From Bacteroidaceae bacterium (GTDB lineage: Bacteria; Bacteroidota; Bacteroidia; Bacteroidales; Bacteroidaceae), in the NCBI GenBank assembly GCA_017536695.1, contig JAFXGX010000016.1:21286-85285 (forward strand): DNA of 64,000 nucleotides, written 5' to 3'. A program made the translations under genes and the position numbers. Under the pieces are notes generated by a model. That model saw nothing but the letters and a program-made list of their open reading frames with translations, was not told the DNA's origin and did not search any database. Positions 52,601-60,600 of the stretch are shown here, in pieces (the stretch's first letter is position 1; each line of letters begins with the position of its first letter).

Positions 52601-53713
52601 AACTAATTGTGTAAAACTGGATATCTCCAAGCCTGCGACCTGTGCAATCTTCGCTGGCTCTTGAAACATCTTATTAAGCAACCTTGATGTTGCTGTTGCC
52701 GACTTCTCAACATTTTGGCCATTGGCATCGAGTACGGCTCCGTATGCAGCAATCTGCGGAATGGTCATCTTGGCCATTGCGCCAATACCGGAAAGCCTGT
52801 TTATATATTCTGTAATATATGGAGCCTGCGCCACCATATTTTGCGACAAATCATTGACAACAGAACCAACGGCCATCATAGAGCCCTCAACGCCCAATTT
52901 GTCTTTGTCACCAAATATAGTGGAGAGTTTGAATATGGTTTCTGTTGCACCCTCACCGAGTTCATCAAGAGCAACATTGATTATGTCGGCTGCTTTTGCA
53001 TATTGCACAAGTTCCTCGATGGAGCGCAAACCGCCTCGGCCACCTTCCTCGACGAGTTGATTAAGTTTTATTTTACTTGTGCGCGTGTCTAATTTGTCGA
53101 GTTCCCTGTTAAGGAGTTCTATCTGCTCGCGTGTAAGACCTGTATATTTCTGCACGTTGGCCATCTCCGCGTCAAGTTTAATGTATGCGTTTACATTGTC
53201 GCGCATAAACTCGGCTACAGAGTCTTTAACCTGTAGAACAGAGGCAGCAATCATAGAGAGGTCTCCGCCGATGTCGAGCATATCCTTCATTGATAGCCCG
53301 GAGTCGGTTACAACCTTTTGAGCATCATTCAACTCTTTAAGACGCATCTTGACTTTTTTCAGTTGCTCTTCATATTCCTTCCACTGCTCACTGCCAACCA
53401 CTATTTTCCCGGAGTTCATCTCGGCATTTATCAGCTTCAGTGTACGTTGCAGTTCTTTAGGTGTTTGCAACGAGAGATTCTTCATAGCAGCATCAATGCG
53501 ACCTATATTGGTCAGCATTGAGTCCATTTCCCTAATGGCCGGTTTGAGCTGCTTGTGCAATTTCTCGACCTGCTCAAAGTCTCCTTTCTTGGAGGCCTCG
53601 ATAATCTGCTCTTTGAGTTCCTTGACTTTTTGCTTTACAGCCTCAAAATCCCTTTTAGCTTCCTCACTATTGACCTTGAGGTGTAGACTTGCGATATCTC
53701 TGATTTCTGACAT
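49685..53713 (-). CDS. Tail tape measure protein
   Basis: 1342 residues. It has a TP901-type N-terminal part, helical throughout, with ISRL and QVAGLEISSFTQLVKTDINAAF-type motifs (about 345-400). Two hydrophobic segments (about 500-520 and 545-570) are followed by coiled coils and a Gly/Asp linker (GGGGSGGGGRPSDDDPDDDP) at about 780-800. A second membrane-like pair (about 1190-1225) precedes the C-terminus. Tape measure proteins set tail length and help DNA entry through the inner membrane. A length of about 1340 predicts a tail of roughly 0.2 micrometre by the usual proportionality. A late promoter precedes it. Confidence 0.92.
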   Translation of the reverse strand: MSEIRDIASLHLKVNSEEAKRDFEAVKQKVKELKEQIIEASKKGDFEQVEKLHKQLKPAIREMDSMLTNIGRIDAAMKNLSLQTPKELQRTLKLINAEMNSGKIVVGSEQWKEYEEQLKKVKMRLKELNDAQKVVTDSGLSMKDMLDIGGDLSMIAASVLQVKDSVAEFMRDNVNAYIKLDAEMANVQKYTGLTREQIELLNRELDKLDTRTSKIKLNQLVEEGGRGGLRSIEELVQYAKAADIINVALDELGEGATETIFKLSTIFGDKDKLGVEGSMMAVGSVVNDLSQNMVAQAPYITEYINRLSGIGAMAKMTIPQIAAYGAVLDANGQNVEKSATATSRLLNKMFQEPAKIAQVAGLEISSFTQLVKTDINAAFMMLLEHLNSLGKMDVLAPIFKEMNIQGDGATATLTTLAKNIELVKQKQQEAKAAYEDATSVIKESNVQNTTEEAKLEKKRKKLEEVKVALGEKLLPIMGAFTSTGTMMIKTLNALLEVFSKYKVTIITTGSAVLLYTGYIKAKNFITAKEITLEKAKLFLQEKSLAVLKKIGVFMKSNPWGIAIVALTAIVSLLIDYNRRLGKVSEGEKALGKIRDDAKQKVAEEESRLKALLKVAEDETASLENRKKAVNALNQIIPGYNAQLDETTGQYKANKKALDDYLKSLTKKYEIEGAKDMLSEMGGEKARLNIEKAELEADIARIERLQRNIESGGNSTTTQAYGTAGMTMAQYSAVSNNTLLDFKKEDLKDINEELDAIAEKEAMIFGAYGEDLSNSFAEEITNNSNINGGGGSGGGGRPSDDDPDDDPKKDISFAEQAAKEKWARQRAIEDAAYSRGEITYQQHIERLYLAELQYLDDCQAAYEQRNMTEENGYLQLLEKEKQLLERHNNELLNMSLDDLERQQREEQNLVLEDCYNTNNVLFGNEKVRDQRLFEINIDYLRRKAELYRAQAMSKEAHQIEQQIAQAEADEALRKQKEYAERLQQWRKEYSNTSAETQMKAELLTLDEMHKAGLVKEEEYQQLRKAIQEKYTQGGKFSDGGYGDMLTNMYTSIDAIVSGTTDKTISSMQKIGAVAQSTWAIAGAALEQYSAYSQACCDLEVSEIEKKYDKMIAAAGKNSTRSKQLEEKKEKEIAKVKTKYSKQAQKMEIAGAVAQTAVAAINAYASASKEHWLLGPIAAAMAIAAGAVQIATIQKQHQAQQAGYYTGGFTRKSADDREEVGVVHANEFVANAQATRNPVLSPFFSLVDYAQRNNTVGSLTADDVSHAIGTGAVVKATSTTANESVQNSGELLAVAGSISSNTKVVQRLNERLDEGIEAFMVMDGERGFDKKYSDYNRLKKNPKR

Positions 53714-53734
53714 ATAGGGTAAGATTTTACCCTA

Positions 53735-53769
53735 CAAATAAATAGCAAGAATGTTGAACAAAAAAAGAC
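53735..53769 (-). promoter_or_regulatory. Late promoter of the tape measure gene (weaker match)
   Basis: Minus-strand GTCTTTTTTT (53769-53760), 17 bases, then TTTATTTG (53742-53735), 22 bases before the ATG. Eight of ten and seven of eight bases match the consensus. The spacing is identical. Confidence 0.6.
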
Positions 53770-53796
53770 CGAAACATCACTGTTCCGGTCCTTGTT

Positions 53797-54030
53797 CTAT
53801 GACTTTTTCTTTTTCGCTTCCTCAATATTTTTTTCCCACTTCTTCACAAACTTTGGTTCCCAATTGAAGACCGCAGAAACAAGAGCTATAGGAAACATCA
53901 ACGCTATTAGCAGAAGGTTTAACAAGCCTAAAAGTATTGCCTTCCATTTGTATATTACAATGACAAGCAGCACACCTATCAGCCAATAGATGCCGTGCCC
54001 GGGAGCGAATATAAAAGCGTATTGTATCAT
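53797..54030 (-). CDS. Small membrane protein
   Basis: 77 residues with two hydrophobic segments (PGHGIYWLIGVLLVIVIY and LLGLLNLLLIALMFPIALVSAVF) and a lysine-rich C-terminus. It overlaps the upstream gene by four bases. Position just before the tape measure may suggest a tail-assembly chaperone, but the membrane helices argue against that. Function unknown. Confidence 0.5.
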   Translation of the reverse strand: MIQYAFIFAPGHGIYWLIGVLLVIVIYKWKAILLGLLNLLLIALMFPIALVSAVFNWEPKFVKKWEKNIEEAKKKKS

Positions 54031-54326
54031 ACTTCAATATTTTCTATATAATAACTAATTCCATAATATGCTATGCCACCATATGTCTTATCTGTACGCG
54101 TAAACACGTCATCATATACAAGGGCTTTACCATCTTTGTCAATTTTATCAAGACAATATTCAAATTCCTCTTTGAAATCTTCTCTAAAATATTCCCAAAT
54201 GGCCGATTGCGCTTTGTCTCTATCGATGTAAACACCGAACACTTTGTGCATTATAGGTAGATATGACTTTTGGCATTCATCAAAAAATCTACGAGTATCA
54301 ACAGTAACAACACATACTTTTTCCAT
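54027..54326 (-). CDS. Small phage protein of unknown function
   Basis: 99 residues, mixed alpha/beta (CVVTVDTRRFFDECQKSYL), acidic in the second half. An exact-type -7 box TAATTTTG (54350-54343) lies 17 bases before the start. Upstream, CACTTTTTTT matches part of the late decamer at the right distance. No family recognised. Confidence 0.5.
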   Translation of the reverse strand: MEKVCVVTVDTRRFFDECQKSYLPIMHKVFGVYIDRDKAQSAIWEYFREDFKEEFEYCLDKIDKDGKALVYDDVFTRTDKTYGGIAYYGISYYIENIEV

Positions 54327-54364
54327 AGTATTATATCTGTTGCAAAATTAACCAACTTTTGAAA

Positions 54365-54403
54365 TAAAAAAAAGTGCCGGAGGTTTTTGTTTGCCCCCGG
54401 CAC
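54365..54403 (-). terminator. Terminator of the 55540-54574 unit
   Basis: GTGCCGG (54374-54380) and CCGGCAC (54397-54403) pair, followed by eight T on the minus strand. It is strong. Confidence 0.85.
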
Positions 54404-54573
54404 CTGAAGGGGGCGAGTTCCCAGGATTCCAAAAAGCGACACCAGTGCGACTACGATTATAGCGAAGGCTCTTCCCCTCGTTTATACCTTACGGTTTGAG
54501 TGCGAAAGTTCAGAAGCGTACACAGGTGCTACAGAATGTTCAACGCAGGCTCTTCCCTGACTTTATCCCCTTT
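54404..54573 (-). other. Non-coding stretch with two related segments
   Basis: 170 bases between a coding gene and a terminator. The segment GGGAAGAGCCTGCG (minus strand, near 54555) recurs as GGGGAAGAGCCTTCGC near 54475, each after a GGNATAAA part. No ORF spans it. It may be a 3' untranslated region or a small RNA ending at the terminator. Confidence 0.4.
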
Positions 54574-54870
54574 TTACTCCTCTCCCTTTGTATCCCTCTC
54601 CTTTGCAATGAACTGCATATTCCAGTACCATTCGTAATCGTAATAGACAGTTTTGTAGCCAAGGGTAACCATTGCATTTGCGATATCATTGATTTCAAGT
54701 TCCACCATACCGCCGAGAGTAATTTTGATGTCCTCGCTTGAGAACTCAACTTCGCCGTCGAAGTTCTCCATGGGGCGGTAGTGTTCAAGGAAATCAAGCA
54801 ATGGCGACATTCTCGCCGGGCTTGCCTCTCGCAATGCAGAGAGCTTATCCAGATACATATCCTTGCTCAT
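54574..54870 (-). CDS. Phage protein of unknown function
   Basis: 98 residues (LDKLSALREASPARMSPLLDFL near the start, YDYEWYWNMQFIAKE near the end), alternating helix and strand. The start overlaps the previous gene by four bases. No family recognised. It is the last gene of a three-gene unit. Confidence 0.55.
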   Translation of the reverse strand: MSKDMYLDKLSALREASPARMSPLLDFLEHYRPMENFDGEVEFSSEDIKITLGGMVELEINDIANAMVTLGYKTVYYDYEWYWNMQFIAKERDTKGEE

Positions 54871-55220
54871 AGCGTTACCTCCTTTCCGTTCATTACAAAG
54901 TAGCTAATCGGCATATTTATGCTGTTGTTATATACTCCTGTCACTTTTGAAATATGAAAGCGAACGACACTCGTTCCAAGCCCCCCTTCAACTTCGATGT
55001 GTATATAGTTATCGTGGTTTGTTGACACTCGGAATGGCTTTGTCCTCGGGTATAGGCCATTGGTGTATTCAACAGTCTTTCTAATGGTCTTCAATAGGTC
55101 ATCAAAGTCTGCTTTGCTTGTCAGCAGACAGCCTTCGTAGTCTCTGCAGAACTTGCATATATCCTTTGCTTTGTTGTTAATTGGGGACATGGTCTCCACT
55201 TGTTGCACCAGGTAAATCAT
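54867..55220 (-). CDS. Phage protein of unknown function with a Cys cluster
   Basis: 117 residues. The N-terminal third has CKFCRDYEGC, three cysteines spaced like part of a metal site. The rest is beta-rich (KPFRVSTNHDNYIHIEVEGGLGTS). It overlaps both neighbours by four bases. The family is not recognised. Confidence 0.55.
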   Translation of the reverse strand: MIYLVQQVETMSPINNKAKDICKFCRDYEGCLLTSKADFDDLLKTIRKTVEYTNGLYPRTKPFRVSTNHDNYIHIEVEGGLGTSVVRFHISKVTGVYNNSINMPISYFVMNGKEVTL

Positions 55221-55540
55221 TTGCCTACCTCCTTTCCTGTTGCAAGTGCTTCGAGAGCCTCCTTGATTGAATGTTTATCATAGTCCTTGTTGGTAAACAG
55301 CAGATAGCTGATGTAGCCAGCACCGATGCCGAGAACAATGCTCCAGCCGCTTTCTAGGAACAGACCGAACACGAACATCAATGCTCCGCACAGTGCGAGG
55401 CTTGCCGAGAGGAACAGACCAAGGCCGTGTTCAACGATAAAATGTAACAGATTACTGCGGTGCAGAGTCGCTACCGGCTTTTTTGTGTGCACCTTGCCGC
55501 CGATGGTGGCCGATGGTGCCGGGATTGAAATTGTTTTCAT
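55217..55540 (-). CDS. Small membrane protein behind a long hairpin leader
   Basis: 107 residues from the ATG at 55540; a longer frame to 55585 would translate through an 18-bp perfect hairpin. It has a polar N-terminus (SIPAPSATIGGKVHTKKP), two hydrophobic helices (LGLFLSASLALCGALMFVFG and WSIVLGIGAGYISYLLF) and a charged C-terminus. The function is unknown. It opens a three-gene unit with overlapping ends. Confidence 0.6.
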   Translation of the reverse strand: MKTISIPAPSATIGGKVHTKKPVATLHRSNLLHFIVEHGLGLFLSASLALCGALMFVFGLFLESGWSIVLGIGAGYISYLLFTNKDYDKHSIKEALEALATGKEVGK

Positions 55541-55610
55541 TGTGTAGGTTTTTGAGCATATAGGCAGAAAAAGAACGGCTGCCATCTCCCGTTGCTCAAA
55601 AACCTACACA
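55541..55610 (-). promoter_or_regulatory. 18-bp perfect inverted repeat in the leader of the membrane-protein gene
   Basis: TGTGTAGGTTTTTGAGCA (55541-55558) and its exact reverse complement (55593-55610) enclose 34 bases, with an inner ACGG/CCGT stem. The stem ends right at the ATG of 55540, so the RNA would hide the ribosome-binding region. The 55611-55792 remainder of this 292-base gap holds no convincing gene. Confidence 0.7.
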
Positions 55611-55792
55611 ACACATTGGAGTGATGGGAAGATTTCGGGAGAGGCAGCCGAAGGCTGTATATAATATTCGTGTACGAGCAAAGCTCTGGGCATAAAAAAA
55701 TACCCTTTTCGTGGGCATCTGCCACCCTCCAGAATAATATGTTATGTAATGTTTTTGAGCACTACAAATGTAGCGCAAAGATTTGAATAAAC

Positions 55793-55824
55793 AAAAAATC
55801 AGCGAGAAAAAATCTCGCTGATTT
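55793..55824 (-). terminator. Terminator after the exported protein gene
   Basis: AATCAGCGAGA and TCTCGCTGATT arms with a short A/T loop, followed by TTTTTTG on the minus strand. It ends the 56210-55833 gene. Confidence 0.85.
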
Positions 55825-55832
55825 GAAAGATT

Positions 55833-56210
55833 TTATTTCAAATCTCGCTTTTGGGTTATGCCTTCTTTTATCTCTGAGTCATCTTCAACCTCTTTGTACA
55901 GCAGCCAGTGGATGACTTCCTTGCCGCCGATAGAAACAAAATAGGCTGCCTTGAACTTCCATCCGAACTGTGACATATAGTTCATAGCGTCCACCATGGA
56001 GTTGAACTTGATAGGTTTGCCACTGTCGTCAACAAGCATATCACGGTTATCTCGGCCCCAAGGATTTTTTTCCTCTCCAAAATCAACCTCAACCTTAACT
56101 TTTGAACCACTGATGTTTGATGTACCCAACAATTCACAATACACCTCTCGCGCGTTTGCTGCAAATGCGAAGCACACCAGCAGCGAAACAAAAAGAAACA
56201 TTCTCTTCAT
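55833..56210 (-). CDS. Exported protein of unknown function
   Basis: 125 residues with a signal peptide (MKRMFLFVSLLVCFAFAANA, cleavage near residue 20). The mature part is small and beta-like, with VEVDFGEEKNPWGRDNRDMLVDDSGKPI and FNSMVDAMNYMSQFGWKFKAAYFV. It lies alone between two terminators. In a prophage a single exported protein is typical of lysogenic conversion (host surface or immunity), which is inference. Confidence 0.7.
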   Translation of the reverse strand: MKRMFLFVSLLVCFAFAANAREVYCELLGTSNISGSKVKVEVDFGEEKNPWGRDNRDMLVDDSGKPIKFNSMVDAMNYMSQFGWKFKAAYFVSIGGKEVIHWLLYKEVEDDSEIKEGITQKRDLK

Positions 56211-56251
56211 AAATATACGATTTTAATTGTTAATGTGGCTGTAAAGATAAT

Positions 56252-56280
56252 AAAAACCCCTCAACATAAATGCTGAGGGG
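56252..56280 (-). terminator. Terminator after hicB
   Basis: CCCCTCA (56257-56263) and TGAGGGG (56274-56280) pair, followed by TTTTTATT on the minus strand. Confidence 0.85.
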
Positions 56281-56299
56281 CGGTGTAAAGATTGAGTTT

Positions 56300-56698
56300 T
56301 TAGAATTGAGCCGCAGAAAGCTCTGCGCCTAATCTATGAATGTAGTCTCTGAGCTTGTCATATTGCTTCTGTGATGCGTGCGAGATACCGGAACGGTAAC
56401 GGCGCATAAGTGAAGGATTGATACCCACACGGCGGGCCACCTCGGTCACATTAAGCATTTTGTAATAGTCAAAGAATGATGCGATATCGTATTTGAAACA
56501 GAACTCAAGTACCGGAGTCTCCTTGCCTTCCTCTTTATTGAGTTCCTTTATTTCCTCATAGGCTACAAGAAGATCGTTCTTGGCCTCTTCGGCTGTATCG
56601 CCGTAGCCCATCAGGCCGAAGCCCTCGATATCATCTGCCATATAACAGCTGAAACCACCGTCATTGGCAACCTCGATAATAACAGTAACCTTTTTCAT
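56300..56698 (-). CDS. hicB: HicB-type antitoxin
   Basis: 132 residues. The N-terminal HicB fold has VTVIIEVANDGGFSCYMADDIEGFGLMGYGDTAEEA, including G-x-G-D-T-x-E-E-A. The C-terminal part (NVTEVARRVGINPSLMRRYRSG) is a helix-turn-helix that binds the operon's own promoter. It neutralises the adjacent HicA. Toxin first, antitoxin second is the common order. It likely helps to retain the prophage or to abort other infections. Confidence 0.88.
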   Translation of the reverse strand: MKKVTVIIEVANDGGFSCYMADDIEGFGLMGYGDTAEEAKNDLLVAYEEIKELNKEEGKETPVLEFCFKYDIASFFDYYKMLNVTEVARRVGINPSLMRRYRSGISHASQKQYDKLRDYIHRLGAELSAAQF

Positions 56699-56788
56699 AC
56701 GAACAAATATTTGATAATACTATAATCATAAACAAAGATTGAGACACAAAGAAATCACAATTACAAGTTTTTTTAAGAGCAGGAGGGA

Positions 56789-56971
56789 TTAAATCCCTGC
56801 CTGCTTCTTAATACTCTTCTCCGTACCTTTCGGTATTTCTTTTGCTCCGTGACGCGGTACCGGAAATTTGCAGTTCGTTATCGGACTGAACCAGATATCG
56901 TGCCTTGAGCCATTGCGGAGAATGTAGCAACCTGCGTTGAGCAGTGCTGCGGTCAATTCACTTGTCTTCAT
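56789..56971 (-). CDS. hicA: HicA-type toxin
   Basis: 60 residues from the ATG at 56971; the frame extends to 57115 but the earlier residues do not match the family. The dsRBD-like fold shows TSELTAALLNAGCYILRNGSRHDIW, with the catalytic His in SRHDIW, and FPVPRHGAKEIPKGTEKSIKKQAG. HicA cleaves mRNA. A gap of 90 bases separates it from hicB. Confidence 0.88.
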   Translation of the reverse strand: MKTSELTAALLNAGCYILRNGSRHDIWFSPITNCKFPVPRHGAKEIPKGTEKSIKKQAGI

Positions 56972-57051
56972 AACTTCAATGATCTCAATCTTTACGTCAA
57001 CAAAGGTAACACAATCGTTACTATTATGCAAATATTTGAGTAACTTTTTTG

Positions 57052-57240
57052 TTACTTTTTTAATTTTTCCTCCAAAATCGACTTTATTTGACATAAGATA
57101 AGGAATATATAGCACAAGACAAGGAATATCACGGAAAGCAATAACTCAACTTTACCAATCCAGTCAAAACAATAGGCAAGCATAGCAGCTATGATTGCCA
57201 CAAAAATAGATTCGGAATAATCCCTCATTATACTTTTCAT
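57052..57240 (-). CDS. Small two-helix membrane protein
   Basis: 62 residues with two hydrophobic segments (SIFVAIIAAMLAYCF and LLSVIFLVLCYIFLIL) and a Lys-rich end. It starts nine bases after the previous gene. It overlaps the upstream extension of hicA that was rejected. Function unknown. Confidence 0.5.
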   Translation of the reverse strand: MKSIMRDYSESIFVAIIAAMLAYCFDWIGKVELLLSVIFLVLCYIFLILCQIKSILEEKLKK

Positions 57241-57248
57241 CGTTCAAT

Positions 57249-57581
57249 TCATTTAATTATAAACGTGCCCCAAGCCATATCGATGTGGTCTGCTATCATT
57301 TGGGCAAGCATTGACTGTATGATTCTCTTGATGTAATATTTATCACACCAAATCAGGTCTTCGGCCTTGTAGATAATTTTCTTGTACCCTAATGAAGCCA
57401 ACGGCTCATTCTTTTTGCCGACTTTCATACAGCAGATGTAGAGCAGATAAGTCCCTCTAAATTCTATATCAACATAAAGAATAGGGTTGATATACCATCT
57501 AAAGGTCTGCCGTTTGACCTCCTCGAAGCCAAGTTCGAGAACTGTCTTTTCAAATAGTTTGAATTCTTCTAATACTGTCAT
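57249..57581 (-). CDS. Phage protein of unknown function
   Basis: 110 residues, mixed alpha/beta (EEFKLFEKTVLELGFEEVKR, then YVDIEFRGTYLLYICC). No family recognised. It lies 87 bases downstream of the primase in a non-overlapping arrangement. Confidence 0.5.
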   Translation of the reverse strand: MTVLEEFKLFEKTVLELGFEEVKRQTFRWYINPILYVDIEFRGTYLLYICCMKVGKKNEPLASLGYKKIIYKAEDLIWCDKYYIKRIIQSMLAQMIADHIDMAWGTFIIK

Positions 57582-57668
57582 AAGCTGTTTTTTTTGAAAA
57601 ATCCCCCGGGGGCTTCACAGCAGCCAGGGGAAAGGGGATGTTGAATTAAAATTATGATGAGAAAGTTT

Positions 57669-60600
57669 TTATTTATCCTTGAATTCATCCTCCTGCGCAA
57701 AGATGTCGGAGACTTCAAGGTTGATGTTATAATGCGTGGTCAGTAAATCGTAGTCGAAGGCCATTGCCATATCGACAGTCTGCTTATAGGTGGTAACGTC
57801 TCGGCCGTGTTCATCTTTCTTCACGGTGATGTCAAAGACTCCTTTGCTCACATTCTTGAAGCGGACACTGTTCTTCGTGCCGATGAACTCTGGGGACTTC
57901 TCAAGGTAGAACTTGAGAGAGCCTTCAGGCAACGAGGTCTCGCCGACTGCGCGCGCCTCCTTTTTGTAGAGCTGGAAAATGCGGCTCTTGCGGAGTAGCA
58001 GAATACGTTTCTGCTCCTTGAACTGCATTTTGACAGCCGGGGAGTTGCAGGAGAACTCATTGACATAGACAATACGATAGTCGCTTTCGTTGTAGATATC
58101 GCCATTCTGACGGAGGTATGCAACCAAATCCCAAAATTTGCCCAGTTCGTTGTTGCTCTTGCACTCGCTGTTCTGTCGCACGATACCCTCAATGGTTATC
58201 TTCAACATATCGTTATATGTGAACGGAAGTTCAAGAACACCGGACAGAGTTCTGAAGGCGGCCAATGGCACCACCCAGTTGCGGAGTATGCGGTCTTCAA
58301 TGCGTGCCTGTTCGAGTTGTCCTGTGATATCGCTGAAGGCACTCTTGTAGTTGCCGTCATATTCCGCCTCGAACTTTTTGCGGTGTGAGAGGATCTGCAG
58401 TGCGAGGTGCGAAAGTCCTTTCTTGCGTTCCTCGAGCAGATCATTGAACCGGCGCTTTGCCTCTGCGGTGAACTCGCTGGTGTCGAATGTCAGGAATATC
58501 ATACGGCTGAAGAGTGCGATATCTGCAGTGGCCATCTCCTGCCCGGACACGATGACACCGCAATCGACTGCGGTAGTCTCTCTTTTTTTGTCTCGGTCCA
58601 TATTCATTCTGGTGCGGCCGGTACCGTCCCAAATGGCCTTGAGAAACTCGCGCTTCTCGAGCTCAAGGTCATTGCGGTACTCATCAAGGTGTACAAGGGC
58701 GTTGGCACACTGTGCGACAGTGTCACCGAGTGAGGCCTTTGATGAACTGTGGAGGTTTGGCGGTTTATTCTCGATGACAAAGAATGACATCAGCGAGGTG
58801 CCCAGTTCTGTCTTACCGGAGCCTTTCGGACCGAAGAGATTCAATATAGGGAATTGTGACTGTGATGTGACAATGTCACGGAACAGTGCTGCCAGGAGGA
58901 AACCGATGCCTATTTTGGCGTTGTTCCCGAAAACAGCAACAAGTTTCTTGGAGTAGTCCAATAGTGATATCGCTGAATAGCCGAGGTGTACGAACCGGCG
59001 TTCAAACTGGAAGAGCTTCTGCTCATCAGCGTATATCCTGGAGAATGCCGGCAGATAGAAATTGCGCTCGTCATCGAGGCGCACAATGCCGTATTCATCG
59101 GTAGTGTACCATTTCTTGTCGGCATATATACCATTGCCGTATGCAAAAAAGCCCTGCTTCTGCCAACCTAACTGCACTATCTCAAGTGCGGTCTCTGTTT
59201 GCTCATAGAGGAACATCTTCAACTTTGTGAGTTGTTCCTCCTTCGCCAGCCAGATGTAGTTTCCGAGGCCTTCAACCTTTTGCTTGAACTTGGCCAATGA
59301 AACGAGGTCTTCTTGCTTCAGTTCAATTATTTCCTCCTGGCGGTTGGCGTTGCGGATCTTGTAGAGTCGTTTGGGTGATATAGCGTCTTTGATATGGAAC
59401 ATTGGTTCCATTACAAAGTTGCTCCATTGGTAGTCGCCTTGGCTTGATACTGAAAAATAGCAGTTGTTCTCCTCATAGAAACCGTATCGGTCAAGCAGTT
59501 CCTTGTCGAGCGTCTTGCCCTTCTTCTTGGACTGCTCGCGCGAAGCTTTCTTTGCGGCATTGATAGCGGTTGCCCAGATGTCCTGGGGTGCATAGTTCTT
59601 CAGCTGCTTGAGGTACATTTTCTCGAGTACAGCGTCATCGATGTGCGCGATGAACTCTGCCACCTCATCAATGATAACCTTATGCTCCTCGGTTGTTGCC
59701 TTTGGATTCCAGTTCTGCTTGACATACCATAGGATGAAGTCCTGTTTCTTCTGCAACAGTCCTTGCCATATACCTTTGTCTGTTATATAACTGTCGGGGT
59801 CGGCCTTTGCCAAAGGTATATCGATGTCGCTTTCTTCACCTGTAAGCGTCTTGCTTATGTGTATGACGGAAACCTTAAAGCCCATGGAGAGTGCCAAAGC
59901 ACCGTGCTTGAGTACCGACTTTATTCCGGTACCGTAAGGTTCGCCGGCCGGCGGCACATCGATATCAGGAATAAAGCAAAGCGAAGAAACACTTTTCTTC
60001 AGTTGCTGCAGCTGTGCCTTAGTCCAGGCAGAACCTAAGGGGGCAACAGCGTTTTCCACGCCTATTGCTTGCAGACGCAATACATCAGGCGCACCTTCGA
60101 CCAAATAGAAAGTTTCCTCTTTGATACCTTGCTTCAGTGCAAGGTTTATGCCGAAAATCGAGTTCTCTTTGTCGTATATGGCCGAAGCATAACTATTGAG
60201 ATACTTCGGGCCGTCTTCGCCGAGATTACGGGCTGTAAAGCCTATGACACGCGAGAACTTGTCGCGGATAGGTATCATTATCCTGTTGCGAAAGAAATCG
60301 TATATGCGGCCTTTTTCCGAGCGTTTCAGCAGTCCCATCTCAATCATCAGCTCAATGGAGTAGCCTTTTTTCTCGGCATACTCCTTGAGGCCGTCCCACT
60401 GACTGCCGGCATAACCTATGCCGATGAGCTGGCAGAACTTCTCCGGCCATCGTTTGAAGGCATAGTCCCTGGCAGCAATGTTTTCCGGGTACTGCAATGC
60501 AAGGTTGCCCACATAGTATTGTACGGCCATATCGTTGATAGCGCGCATAGAATCACGCTTTGCCTCTTCCTGCTGTTCCTGTGGTGTCAATTGCCGTTCC

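Noticed and set aside
55541..55610. Invertible promoter flanked by inverted repeats
   Set aside because: Only 34 bases lie between the arms, too few for a usual Bacteroides invertible promoter, and no dedicated invertase is adjacent. An RNA hairpin explains it better.
55596..55778. Small minus-strand ORFs in the leader region
   Set aside because: They overlap the hairpin arms, differ in frame, have unusual composition and no coupling to neighbours. A short ORF starting MPTKRVFF behind a GGAGG remains a weak possibility.
56972..57115. N-terminal extension of HicA
   Set aside because: HicA proteins are about 60 residues and the family match starts at 56971. The extension overlaps a separate small membrane-protein gene.
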